The position numbers and the translations under genes were made by a program. The notes beneath the pieces are model-generated. The model did no database searches and had not been told where the DNA came from. It worked only from the letters and a program-made list of their open reading frames with translations. Source: Monoplex corrugatus (Eukaryota > Mollusca > Gastropoda > Littorinimorpha > Ranellidae). Taken from it: a stretch of 64,000 bases of DNA. Location: the NCBI GenBank assembly GCA_030674185.1, contig CM060308.1, forward strand, positions 29,668,504-29,732,503. Reading direction: 5' to 3'. Of this stretch, positions 33,835-46,689 are shown piece after piece; the first letter of the stretch is position 1, and the number at the start of each line of letters is the position of its first letter.

Positions 33835-34405
33835 TGGAGTTGATTCTTGGATGACATAGTGTTGTTTCCATGTAACTGTCTGAATGTTTTTACATCCAAG
33901 GGTTTCGTGCCAGAATGGTGTTACACAGAAGGAACATAGACATTGGAGACACCATTCTGGCATGTAATCCTCAAATTATTGTCTTCCAGATGTGACCTGC
34001 TTTAACAAAAGGATCAGTAAGCTTAATTTGGGTGTTTATTGTCCACATGGAAGGTCACAGTAGTGCTGTCCTTAAGGAGTTTCACTACTGTTTCCGTGAC
34101 ATGGCCTTTGAATATCAATAATGCTTGTCAGATTGCTTGTAGCTCATTTATGTGTTGGGACTTTCATCCTCTGACCACAGCTATGAGCATGATGGGGGCC
34201 CATGTGGGCATCCTGTCCTCCTTTTGAGGTGTCTTGTAAAGATCTGTCTAAAACAGTCAGACATAGTAAGTATGTAGCCAGGCATGAATTTAAGTAAAAG
34301 GTAATCATTTTATGGAAATTTAACTTTTCTATAAACTACAGGTTCTTAGCATTCACTTGATGTGTTTTACAACTGTTGTTTTTTGCAAACATGATTTATA
34401 ACGGT
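33835..34405 (+). other. BAZ1A 3' UTR / downstream sequence
   Basis: No coding signal. A local inverted repeat pairs CAGAATGGTGT near 33912 with ACACCATTCTGG near 33949. The polyadenylation site is not clear; no AATAAA within the first 500 bases. Confidence 0.5.
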
Positions 34406-37343
34406 TTAACCTTTTCACGACACTGCCTCACTATAGCTACTATTCCCTGAGTACACTGTAGGCAGGAAGCAGATATGCCCTGGGCACACCTTATTTTGGT
34501 CATTTTTATGTAATTTTCCTGAGTTGGCCGTAAAAGCTAGCTTATTGATGTTAGAACAACTTTTTAGATCACTCTTTCATCTCCCTAGTGAAGCAAAAAT
34601 ATATTCTGTAAAGATTCATTTAGTTAGTGTTTTGTGCTTTTGAAAATGTCATCGTAAGCCACAAAATCAAAAACCCCAGACAGATTCATAAAAATTGTTA
34701 TTTTCAGCATGTGATGGCCAAAAATGCAGGAAAAAGGACATAAAACACAATATTTCAACATTTTAGAACATGATGGTAACAAAGTGTAACATAGCAGTTA
34801 CATAATTAGCAATATCATTATACAAAGAGTGTGGATGTACTATTTCAGTCATTTCACATAAGTACATAGCTTCTTCTAAAGCAATGGTTTGTTCTTCAAT
34901 ATGATAACAGAAGAGCAAATAAAAAAGTAAATGATAAAGTGTATATAATTAGGAAATTTAGAAAACCCAAAATGAAAAAAAGACAAGTTAACAAACAAGT
35001 AAATTAACATGAACATGTAAACAAACATAAACTCAGGCAGACTGAAAAGACCAATGCGGAAGGGAAGAAAAAATATGGAAAGTGTTACAGATTTTGGGTT
35101 ATGAGTGACTGATAAGAGAATGAGAGTCAACTAGAGATATTATCTAAACTGTGTGTGTGTAGGTGCATGTTCTATGTGTTTTCCCCAATCACACACAAAC
35201 CTCCATTCAGTCACCTCATCCACCTCTGCAAACAAAACATTATATTTCTATGTTATAATTAATCAGATATCCTCAGTTCATTTTTCACCCAACTGGATCA
35301 ACAAACACATAAGACAGAGATAAATGTTCAACGTCCACTATTCAATAGAAAGTAATCGATTCAGATCAGATAGGCTTCTGTCCCAAACAGTCCTTTCACA
35401 GGGACTCTTTCACTGCTTCAACACTTCACAGTCAGTTTGTTTCACAGCATCGAAATCATTGTTCAGGATTCAGTTCATCGCTCTATATAAATACATCGTT
35501 ACCACACAATCCTGGGGAGCAGAACAAATTACAGTGGCGTCAGTCGGAAATGCCCAGGTATGTAGCAAAGCTTAGGACCAGGGACTGGATCAGGCATCCA
35601 CCCCTCAAACCAAAGTCACGTATGTATGTGGCTCCCTCGTGAGCTAATCAGATCAGAAAGCTCCCCACATCAGAAGCTGTAGATAGGAAAGAGTTTGCTA
35701 AGTACTTCTATCTACAAAAATGTCAATAAAATGTATCGGGTCAATGGCCACACCATATTTTTATATTATATGATTGACAGACGTTTATCCCAAAATAATA
35801 TTGCCTTTTAAAAGCTTGCAGGCAAATTACATTCACAGTGCCATACAGCAAATATTCTACACTAACTTCAATTTCCAAAAAATGACCACTAACTTAGCTT
35901 CATATTCATTTAACAAAAAAACATCTTACAATAAAGAATTTAACACAAAAATCGCCATTCATGTTTCAAAAGTCTAAACTCTCAATACATATAATTATCC
36001 ATAAAATTCACACTGACTGCACATCATTTAAAGATTGAAACCGCAAAACAGTAATTCATAAAACTTTAAATCAAGAACTACAACTCAATACAACTCTTGA
36101 CTGCCAAAATACTTAATTCACTCCACTTTTACACAACTACGTTTCTTCACCTCAAAAGCTTGCAACAAATTGTTTCCCTTATCTATCATTCGTCCATGAA
36201 TCCTGACTTTCTTATAACTTGTTTCACAACAGGCCAATTCAACTAGCTCCTTCATAATCTCTACACGTCTCAAGTTTTGGTAAAGTAAATTTCTCGTGCT
36301 AACATTCTGCAAATCCGAAGGTAAATTAATGCTGCAAGAGGAAACTTTTGTTCAAACAGTAGTAATCTCAAAAAATATAAAAGATTCACCAACCTGCTAA
36401 CATATTAGCAGCTTACAACAAAACAGACTTAGTTCTCTTCAGGCAGCAAAGAAATGCGACCGCTCGACCTGGAAATCTCTGTAGAACTGAATTTAAGTTC
36501 ACAGATTTTTCAACACACAATCAACCCTACATGCATTCCACGCTCCACGCTTTTACTTCACAGCCAGTCCAAAAACATTTCCCATTTCAACCAATGAGAA
36601 TGAAAACACCGAAAACAACACTGGGTGCTCCAATCCACAAAAGCAAAAATGAGCCAAAACCCTACACAAAAGTGAAAATGTAAAAAACAGCACTATGAAA
36701 ATATATACAGCACATCCGTCACAGAAAGTATACACCATCCTTTGAATTTGATGGTGAAGACATAGCCATGATGATCATGTGATGAATTAATACAGGTTCA
36801 TGAAAAGAACAAATTTGTCGAAATCACTTTAGCACAAATACACTGAAAAAGCCACAACCACTACACCTGAAACACTTAAAAAGCCACAACCACTACACTT
36901 GATACACTGATAAAGCCACAATCACTGCACTTGATACACTGGAAAAGCCACACGAACAAGTTATATTTACTTCTGCTACTTCGGCGGCCGTGAAAGTTGT
37001 CCTTTTAGCCATGTTTACTCAGCAGAGTGAATGACGCGGGTAACATGAAGAGACAAAGAGTTGGGGTTGGTTGCTTTCAACACAAATTAAACAATGAAAT
37101 TGCCCCTTTTAAGCTGACAACGCTGCATCATATGATGTAGTAGAGTTTCTTTGTGTAATTTCGACACGTTTTGAGGGAATTTACAGTGATGCACCGATGC
37201 ATTTAGTTTTCGAACAGGAATCGCGAACATTCTCGCTACGTGTCCACAGCGACCTTTTGGCTGTCGCGAGCGGGCTCGCGACTTGTCCTTACGGCATAAG
37301 CAGGCGTAGCGACTATTCTTGCGTCATGTCATGAAGAGGTTAA
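34406..37343. mobile_element. 2.9-kb TTAA-flanked TIR element (piggyBac-like)
   Basis: Left end TTAACCTTTTCACGACA (34406-34422) and right end TGTCATGAAGAGGTTAA (37327-37343) are inverted copies with 2 mismatches in 17, and TTAA is the expected target duplication of piggyBac-type elements. On the - strand near 37012 an ATG opens MAKRTTFTAAEVAEV, similar in style to piggyBac transposase N-termini, then a short decayed frame. At 36118-36312 (-) lies a 65-codon frame after an acceptor-like gcag. No full transposase is seen. Confidence 0.6.
36118..36282 (-). CDS. Short frame inside the TTAA element, unknown
   Basis: After an acceptor-like gattcg.atttgcag on the - strand, a frame reads NVSTRNLLYQNLRRVEIMKE and goes on through CCETSYKKVRIHGR to a stop at the low end. 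It has no known motif. It may be the last exon of the element's own gene or chance. The exact start is uncertain. Confidence 0.25.
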   Translation of the reverse strand, partial: YQNLRRVEIMKELVELACCETSYKKVRIHGRMIDKGNNLLQAFEVKKRSCVKVE

Positions 37344-38986
37344 GTTAGGAACTGCTGAGGCATCCATTTTGAGAAAATGCTCTTCAAAGTTGGGAGATCA
37401 GAAATAATGAAATAATTAGCATTTGGCTTCTGAGTCCTTTATAAGAGCTGCAAATTGACAGTCATGCTCTTTGCTTTCTGTTTTGTCATTCAGTTACAAG
37501 ACTTTAGTTGGTCACTGAAGTTTGTAGATAAGGCTGCAGTTGGCCACTCAAGTTTTGTGTACTATTGGTCAATAAAAACAACAAACATAGGTCATTTTCA
37601 GTGATCATGGTAATTGCAACCCTACCACTAAGAAAAAGAACATTACATTATGTGGACTTTGTTTTCAGGTCTCAGATTATCACTTATGACAGAAAATGGC
37701 TTTTAGCTACTTAAAATGCTAAAAGTTTAAATTTTAGGTCACAGTCCCCAAGCGATGGTTTGATTCCAGTGTGGAAAATGACCTGTGTGGCTTTTTGAAT
37801 CCTTTGTTGGAACGGGTCACAGATGTAGGATATTCAGATTTGATTGTCCTGCTGTATTTATATGAAGGTAATCTGATGGCAGGTTGGTTGGTTGATTTTT
37901 GCTCCCAGTCATTTTGATACCAACAATGTTGTCTTTTTGGATGTTGTTAGTGATGGATGTTATTTCCTTTTTTTGTATTGACTCCGATGTTGTGCTCCTA
38001 GCTTGCCTTTGGAAAAGTCAAGTGCAGCTAATTTTAATCAGGTTATATTTATTTGATGTTTTACTTTGCCTGGTGGAGGGGCAGGGAATCCCCTTCTATA
38101 CAGGTGTATTGAGGTGTAAATGTTTTCTGAGTGTGTGTGCATGGTTGTATTTATGGTTTAGGCATATCTTGACTTAAGGTAAGCGTTTTTAGTGTTTAAA
38201 AAAACAAAAGAAGATGAGTTAAAAGAAATGAGTGTCAGGTAGGTTAACCCAGGTGACTTTTTGAATTCAGAGGACTATGCATTCCATACTTGACCATGTA
38301 GCAATTTCAGAACGTGTTAAGCTGACCTCACCGTACGTGTTGTTTTGAGAGTGCATCATTTTAACACATTTCATTGTTGTTTTTCTTCACTGTAATTTGG
38401 TGTAATTGTAATTTGAGGAGATGACCATAATCGTTGTACCAACTATTACCTCCTTTGAATACAGTCCCTGCAGTGTGTAGGAAAAGTTTGTGGATATGAA
38501 TTTAGCAATACAGCCTCATAATTTTCTTTTAAATTCTTGCCAGATAAGCATCAACATCCATCCAGTTTTATTTTGAATTCGAACAGTGTCAGATGAACGT
38601 CATATCCAGAGAGATCAGTGTTGTCTTACCTTTGACTTCCTGGCCTGAGTAACTTGCAGGAAACTGATGGGAAGCTTGGTGGTTACACTGAGTGAACCAA
38701 AGGGTTAATGACAAGATTTCTGAAGACCTGCAGTGCTTTTCGGGACAAGCGGAAGGCCATGGTATCTGTTTCTTGCTTTTTCAAACTGAATGGAAAAGTT
38801 TGGGATTGGGAGAGGAGGCCAGAATATTTGCATTTTCAGAATTTGCAAATATAAGAGTTCATGTTATTCACCGTGGTTCTGAAAAATAAAACCATTGAAA
38901 TTAAATATATTTGTAAGCAGAATGTATTGTACATCATGCTGGAAAAACGGAGACTGTTGGGAGGAGTTTTTTTTCTTGTTTTGTTT
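37344..38986 (+). other. Intergenic stretch
   Basis: AT-rich sequence between the two convergent genes; no supported gene. A GGTTTGATTCC box near 37760 resembles a B box but lacks other tRNA features. Confidence 0.5.
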
Positions 38987-39179
38987 TTTACCCTTTTGAC
39001 TCCCGGGGAGCACCCTGTCCACCAACAACCATGCCAGCAAAGCAAAAACTTATAACCCTTTGACTCCATCACCCTATCCACCAGCTTCCTAAAGGTTTAG
39101 GAAGCTGTGGATAGGGTGACAGAGTCAAAGGGTCAAGTTTTTGTAGTTGGTGGATAGGGTGCGGGAGTCAAAGGGTTAA
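38987..39179 (-). mobile_element. TTAA palindromic MITE copy (intergenic)
   Basis: CCCTTTTGACTCCCGGGG start, inner palindrome around CCAGCTTCCTAAAGGTTTAGGAAGC, and GGGAGTCAAAGGGTTAA end. It is the reverse of the 59034 copy, since the GCAAAGCAAAAACTT spacer is inverted. The left TTAA is degraded to TTTA. Confidence 0.8.
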
Positions 39180-42100
39180 TCGACCTCAGCTGTGGACAGC
39201 ACTATAGGCCATGGATCACCTTTATGTGGCCTAGGTTACTATGCTGTTAGTTTATTTCACTAGTATAAATTGATACTACAATTATGATAGAAATGTAGTC
39301 TTTGTACTTCATAATTTTCCATGGCTTGATATCTCTATCAAGAGTTTGATGACAGATGGTATAGTAGCCTACCTGGAATTGTTTAGTATGACCTGATTAC
39401 TCCGTAGAAATCATAACTGTAAAAATTACAAGAACAGTGGGGAATGAAATTTACCATAATGGAGGCATTTTTTTCCATTATAATTTCCTTTTTATTTTGA
39501 TGTCACTTTTAGAAAATCTACAATGTGTTTATAAACAAATGGCAAGTTATCTGTGGTTAGTTTATGGCAGATTGTGGCTTTCATCTCGACTCAGTAGATA
39601 CAGGTAATGATGGATAGTCGTCTTCTCGAGAGGCCAACTCCAGTTGTGAGAAGAGATGGTCATAGATGATCTGTAGCAAATGTTTTGTGTCCTCTTAGTG
39701 TTTAATATGATTTCTTAGTTGACAAACATTTTTTAGACTTGATGGACACTAAATTGCAATAAAGATATCTCACTTTTCAAAGTATTACTGTGCACTTGAT
39801 GTATACATGGTCTACAGGATGTTTTGTGATGACATTTTGATGTAGAGTTCTGCATTTCATTTCATGAAGTTAAGCAACACAGGATCAGGACTTGGTTTTA
39901 ATCAGTGTGCCGATGCCAGAAAGTTTAGGAATGAATACATTGATGTAAACTGAGGCATACTAGTTCTAGTGTGAGTATTCTAGACTTGGATGGTTTTGTT
40001 TGTGGCAATTATTGATCCCATACAAAATATTTTATCAAAGATTTGTAAATTGGAAATGCAGATACTGATACATCCTCCTCACATACTCATTCAACTGCCT
40101 GCAATTTGTCAATTTTAATGATTCACATGTTCATTAATGGCATATTTAACAAAGAAAACATCACAATTATTACGAAGAACAAAAGAACAAAAACAAACAG
40201 TGAAGATACAACCTTAAATCAACTGCCACTAATTTTTCTGATGTCCACATGAACATAATACTTCATGATAAATATAACAAGGTTGGCATGAAAGATAACA
40301 GTGTCAAAGGCTTCAAATTTGTGCTGTAGAAATGATGTGCATGTGCAACTGACAGCAATTAATTAATTATGAACCACAGACATTACTATAACAACTATAA
40401 TCAAGTTTAGCAATCTATTTCAAACAACTGCAGATGATACAAAAATGAAAACAAAGTGGAAATGTTGCTGCGCATTTAGTCATTGCATACATACTTTTAT
40501 TCCTCAGTCATAACAACTTTGCATTGTATTAAAAAGGCGAGACCACAGAAAGTTGTGTGGAAAAAAAGACAACATTTGAGTTGAACATGGACTTGCACCC
40601 ATTTCCCCAAAGCATGGCTTGTTTACCTCAACTGCGAGGATACTGGCGGTGAACAACATGTACCATGTGCTCAAGAATGCTTGCAGCAGATGAACTGCTA
40701 GCCAATACAAACTGCGAGTATAATCACTACGGGAACCTTTCCACAGGATCATGAACAGTGTGTTACAAATACATACTGAATTCATTCAATGTCATTTGAT
40801 ACAAATAGTAGCCATATCATGGTCCATGTCATTAGTTAATTTGGAGACACAGAGCAACCAATTTCCGCCTTTCTTTGAGAAGTTATTTTATTGCCAGAAT
40901 GGCAGACGACTGATTGTCAACCCAGCTCACTGATTGTCAACCCAGCTCAAGCTTTAGAACTTGTAAGGCTCAGATGAAGAATAGGGCTTGGTCATTACTC
41001 TGGTAGTAATGAGCGTCCAGGATAAGATTTTGTTGCTGACATTCCCCAAAATGATGGAAATCAAGCCTATGACGATGATGAAGAGGCACCACCAAGTGAA
41101 ATGGTGCTACCCATGTATTTCCAAAGGAAAATCCCACCGATATAGACATGTACCGTGTGTGTGAGACCTGCTAATAAGTTAGCTTTGCTTCTTCCTTTGC
41201 TGTTTGATACTCACATGTCTGTCTGTCCATCTATGATGAAATTAATCAGATATTTCATGTATTCAGAGTTAGCTGAATTATGTTCTGTCACATCGGAGTG
41301 CAGGGCACATAGTTATTCACCCATGTCATACTGAAGGCATGTACAGTTTTGATTTCAGCTATCAGAATTTTCAAGTGTCAGAGGAAATAATTGTTATGGC
41401 ATTTCAAAAATAAATCAATGGAATGATGAAAGGGTGTTCTTTATGATTACTCAAAAATATATCCATTGTATTCTGACAATTTTCTTTAAAAATTTTTTGT
41501 TCAATACCCCAAACTGGTGGCCTTCATGCAATTTCTGTGCTGAGGCTGCAGTGTGCATTGGGTATATGTGATAGACTTAAATCTTGTGTCCCTCATTGAA
41601 CTTCTCGGTGAACTGAAATATGCGCAAACAGCTTTTTGTCATGATCACTGCCTGGCCAACCCCACTGGACCCCCCCCCCCCCCCCCCCCCCACTCTGTGA
41701 ACCCTGTGTCAAAATAAAACAGGAGTCCCATTTTCTGGGTATGGTGTCCAACACACCTTTCTGCCATTTCTTTTTCAGTCTCTCTGTGATGTTTTTCTGC
41801 CTATCAGTTCATTCCTTTACAAATGTCTCTTATACCAAATCAATTGAAGTATTTGATATAGGCCTATTTGTCTAATCTGGAAACATTAACAGAATGCTCC
41901 CAATCATGAATTCATGACCTGTACGCAAAAGGTGCAAGCTAAAAGAATATTGCTGATAGGACTCAAATCGGGAAAAGGGGAGTGGTCATATTCGCATAAC
42001 ATCAAAGAAGACTACACAGTTACCCCTCACCCTATCCACCAGCTTGTCAGGAGCGGTGATACAACTAAGATGGAGTGAAAAACAATGTTTGTATGCAGTG

Positions 42101-44265
42101 CATACAGAAAGATAGCTGACCTAAATCCGGTAGAAAACCATCCATGAAGAAGTGCTGGGTTAATGTAAAACGTCCTTTTTTTTTAATGAAGTGCTTACAC
42201 AATGATAAACAAAATAGCTTTAAATCTGAATCAGTTATTTTCTTATTATGGATACCAAAACATGTAAAGCTTCAAACATAGCTGTGATTAAGTCAAAAAG
42301 GGGGAACTGTTGGGTTTATTAAGTTGCTGTTATTTGTGACGAGATTTGGTGAAGAACAGAACACCAAAGATTACATGCCCATAATTGTTAACAAAGATAC
42401 ACTTCCACTAAGCCCACATCAGTGTTTTATAGTAGTTTCAGTGTGACAATAATAAATCTACAGTGATTATGTCTATAAAGGTCTACATGCAACAACCTGA
42501 GGTAAAGGAAAATGGGAATGCTCCATCATTTGAAGCCATGGTCAGGATCAGCATTAGTGAAATTGGTATTGACAACACATTCCTGTGAAAATACAACCCC
42601 CTTCAATTTAGGGGGCATGTGACAGAAAATTTACATAATCCTCTGACATGGGTCATGCTGGATTGGGAAATACGTAGATGTGCAGAAATCGGAAGGGGGA
42701 TGGGTCTCTCAAAATAGCATTATCAAATATACCTATATGAAAGCACTGCGATCTGGAAAACACAGATTACAACCCAACAAATATTTTCAAACAACTAGCA
42801 AATATTCCAACAAATATTTTCAAATAATTAACAAAATATTACTTATTTCAAATTGCTGCAAGCTATAGCATCAGAGTGTTCCATCAACATTCACGCATAC
42901 TCATGTACTCCACTATTCATTTCTATTTACATATTGCATTGACGGCATCGCATTGGGGGTACCTAGGCTATCAGCAACTGATACCACTGAGCACGCATCC
43001 AAACCATTACAAAATGACACGTATTAATAAGATTATCATTCACCTGCAGATAGCAAACAACCAGAGCTTGCAAAAATAAAATTAAAAAGACATATTTACA
43101 ATAAACAAAGATGTGCTGTTAAGGCATGATCATGCACATGTATTCACATTCTCGCATGAAGCAATATGTAATGAGCAAACATCAAAATCATATACATTTA
43201 CATGGTACACTGTACACCAAAACATTTAATGAAAGATAAGACCAACACAGTATTTTTTCATACAATTACAGAAAGTACCACCCAAATCAATTGAACAATT
43301 TCTCAAAGTTCTTTATTGCGATGAACAAAAGATTTGGTCAAAGAAAGAAGTGCTGTGAATAAATGGTCACATTACAACTGATAAGATTCGAACATGCTGT
43401 GCATAAATGGTGGTAAATATATACAGCTTCCAGGCAATATCCACTGTCCCATTCAGCACTGAAATAAAATCTGTCAAGATGGCTATATATGTATATTATG
43501 TATGCAAGCCTGTCAACCAAAACATTCTGACTGCTGATGAATGGCCCACCATGTACAAACTGCTCCAAGAAAAATCAGTCAAAAGAGACACAATGAGGCT
43601 GCACACAGCATGTTCTAATTTCCAAGGTTACACTATTAAACTTTCAGAACAAATATTCCTGGTGTGCTAAACATCATCATTTCCTTTCCACATGCTCTGT
43701 GGTTTCCTGACTATACCAAATACTCTGATGATGGTGCCTAATGCCGCACAGAATGCGAACAGATATTTTGCGAAAACGGCTGTGTCTACAAAAGGTTAAA
43801 AAAAGTAAATCGCCTATCTGTTACATCAGCTGTTTTGTTACATCTACCATTCTGTTTCAAACAGCATGATCACACATAGTTTAGAATGTTGCCATGATCA
43901 AGTAAAAGCAGGATGTACATCCTGTGATGAAATACTGAAAAGGGACAAACGTAAGAGCACCAATGTGTTGACTCATTCCATTCATGGTTTTAATAACAAA
44001 ATTTTTTTTACAGCGATGACTGCTGAATCAGAATACATACTGGATGAAACCGATCAAGATGTGATTAAAAAGATCGGTGAGGAATAAAAAGAAAAAGGTA
44101 CTCAATAAAAATAATCTTTACAAAAAACAAAAAAAACCCCAATCACCTGAAAATTTATAAACAGAGATATGAGACAGGCCAGACCCAGAATGGTACACTA
44201 TGATTTCACCATCTCACACTCTACCCTTAAATTAAAACACCATCTCTATCATTGCACCCTTTTTC
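39180..44265. other. Intergenic stretch / ATG14 3' UTR
   Basis: No supported gene or named repeat; AT-rich. A C22 tract lies at 41670-41691. The MITE-like half motif CCTCACCCTATCCACCAGCTT occurs near 42027. The part nearest 44630 must include the ATG14 3' UTR (- strand). Confidence 0.5.
41670..41691 (+). repeat. C22 homopolymer
   Basis: Uninterrupted run of C. Confidence 0.92.
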
Positions 44266-44287
44266 CTCCTCAATGTAAACTGCTCAA

Positions 44288-44545
44288 TGTAATTATCCTT
44301 TTCACTTCCTCACCATATCAAAGCTGGAACCTGGTGGAAAGGCTGAGGGAGTGAAATGGGTTATAGCAGAATACAAGAACACTGTAACAAAAGGATACCA
44401 TGAACAAGTTCTGTATCTGAGCCATCACAAATCGGACACAAAAACTACAGAGTTCACAATTTTGAATACAAAAATGAAGTTGACATTTTCACTCTCACAC
44501 CTTACCCACCAGCCTCCTGATCAGACGAGGGAGTGCAAGAGTTAA
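44288..44545. repeat. Two decayed TTAA-MITE cores
   Basis: 44288-44361 (CTTCCTCACCATATCAAAGC, then GGAACCTGGTGGAAAGG) and 44487-44545 (CACACCTTACCCACCAGCCT, then GAGGGAGTGCAAGAGTTAA) retain the fold-back core of the MITE family without full outer arms. Confidence 0.6.
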
Positions 44546-44630
44546 AAGACAAACAAACAAAAAACAAAGAAAGGAACAAAATGGAGAGAACTATACAGAT
44601 CAAAACTAAGCACATAGACAAGGCCCCACA

Positions 44631-44946
44631 TCAACTGTCTGTGTAACTGGAGCGCCGAGCCCCAGTGGCAGTTCTCCACAGCGAAGTGACTGATGCTGCG
44701 GCTGAAGTGAAGAGGTCACTGGCAGTGGACTGGGTTCCAGCCAGCACTTGACCAGCATAGGCGGCTGTGTTGTAGGTCCAGGAGCCACTGTCCTGCACAG
44801 GAATGGACATTTCAGGAATGTCTCCACGGCTGACAAAGTCCCAATCCTGTGGGGCATCCACCTCATCCTTGTCCACGTCATCCTCACTTTCGCAACCGTC
44901 GTTCACGACTTCTACCATAGGAGGCTGGTCTATGAAAGCATAGCTC
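44631..44946 (-). CDS. ATG14: ATG14 exon 9 (LIR motif and BATS-type C-terminus)
   Basis: Acceptor gtgtgtgcag (minus strand), phase 2 in; stop TGA at 44631-44633. An acidic segment (CESEDDVDKDEVDAPQD) leads into WDFV (residues 431-434 from M1), a W-x-x-V LC3-interacting motif where human ATG14 has WENL. It ends TSAAASVTSLWRTATGARR, matching the human SAAASVTSWFKAYTGHR end. This region is the membrane-curvature and PI3P-sensing end of the BATS domain. It differs in a short Ser/Tyr tail (SSYTDS) beyond the human end. Confidence 0.94.
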
Positions 44947-45547
44947 CTGCACACACGAACCAGAAAATGAAATGAGAAAGAGACAAGTACATAGTACTGA
45001 TTGGCCACAGTCCTGTATCCACACACCAGGAAACAAGAAAAAGACAAGAACACATCATGCAGTTTATGGGATGAAACACACACAAACACAGTTCTTCTAA
45101 GGACATTTTTTCTGGCTGAAACATTGATATATGGTCACAACTACTCTAGCTCTCATCCTCTAGTTCCTATTCTTCAATTTCTTCTGGTGAGATGAATCAA
45201 CATTCTTTCTCCACTCATTTCCTTTTCAAAAACTTCATTCACTTTAAAAAAAAACTTCATCTAAACCAGGCATGCAAACCAATCAACACTCTTTCTCCAC
45301 TCACTTCATCTAAATCAAGTTCTTCCCTTAACTAAATATGAAGGGAACACCAAAAACTTCATTCACTTTAAAAAAAAACTTCATCTAAACCAGGCATGCA
45401 AACCAATCAACAACACTTTCTCCACTCACTTCATCTAAATCAGGTTCTTCCCTTAACTAAATATGAAGGGAACACAACACCGGAACAAAACTGATACCTG
45501 GTAGTGTGAACACACTAGCAATACAAACTAGACAGGTATTCACTCAC

Positions 45548-45718
45548 CTGCCCAAATGTTCAGATCGCAGCAGCAGCAAGAGATTGTGCATAGTGTGACG
45601 GGGGATGACCTGGGAGATGTCCACACTTTGGGAGAAGCACAGGTGCAACATATTGTGGTTCAGACGACTCACTGCCTGCTGTAGCTGTTTCTCACTGAAG
45701 TCATAGCAACCAAATGTG
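45548..45718 (-). CDS. ATG14: ATG14 exon 8
   Basis: Acceptor ttgtttttgcag, donor GGCAG/GTGAGTG. It encodes KQLQQAVSRLNHNMLHLCFS then QSVDISQVIPRHTMHNL and SEHLGR. This matches the human FTRAVKKLNANILYLCFSQ and SSEHLGR blocks in order. Phase 2 in, phase 2 out. Confidence 0.95.
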
Positions 45719-46164
45719 CTGCAAAAACAAGCAGGGAAATAACACATGGTAAAAAAGAAGTAAATACACTTGTGCGTACAAACTACTTCTGAAGTTGGAG
45801 AAGCATCAATGTGACTGTTGACCTGTCGCATGCAGCCAAGAAGACAACAGCCAGCCATACACAGAAAAACGTCTAGTGTGATGCAAGCTTCACGAAACAA
45901 ACTAAAGCTAAGAAAAACTGTAAACTGACACAGATAATGTGAAATTTCCACTGTAAGAAATAAATGTCCCCAAATCTGCTCTCAAATAAATCAAACCTGT
46001 TCAAGTCTTCTGAGAGCCAACATACTAACTTATTCTAACAAGAATGCCAAGTAAACAATGTCAACTGTTGTCACACTGATGTTATTTTTTGGAAGTCAGT
46101 GCACAACAGTAAGAATGGGTGTTTTTTGTGTCTGATAAGTGTAGCATATATTGGTTCACATACG

Positions 46165-46228
46165 TGTGTGCGTGCGTGTGTGTGTGTGTGTGTGTGGTGT
46201 GTGTGTGTGTGTGTAAGTGTGTGTGTCA
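46165..46228 (+). repeat. (TG)n microsatellite
   Basis: TG run with CGTG interruptions in ATG14 intron 7. Confidence 0.9.
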
Positions 46229-46689
46229 TGCAATAAAGGAAAACCAGGATAAAATGCAAAGTGTTAATGTCCGAGTTCTTAACTGACTTTAGAATTTCAA
46301 ATCTATCAATTAACATGCATACAACAGAAATAATTTATCCATTACATTTTTTCTTTCCAGACACATTTAAACTCTGGAAGTGCATTTTTGATACGGGAAG
46401 TAATAAGCTCATAAAATTTTGAAAGATTGAAAAAAAACTTTTAAGAGCTGTTTAGCTTGTTTTCAGCCATCTAACTTACGGAAACTGAAGATTAGATCTT
46501 AAACTCTAAATATGGAAAAATCTCAGTTGTCATGATTTTGACTCTACCCAGCTATTGTTGGATAAAGCCATGACTGACAGGCTGACTGTATCTTCGGCTG
46601 GGTTTTTACCTGCTGCATTATACACACAAACCTGTTTGTCCATGCAAAGTTACACAGCCATGAGAAGTATATCATTCCATGTCTGTTTT

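Noticed and set aside
37740..37790. tRNA gene suggested by GGTTTGATTCC
   Set aside because: No acceptor or anticodon arm pairing could be found around the B-box-like word.
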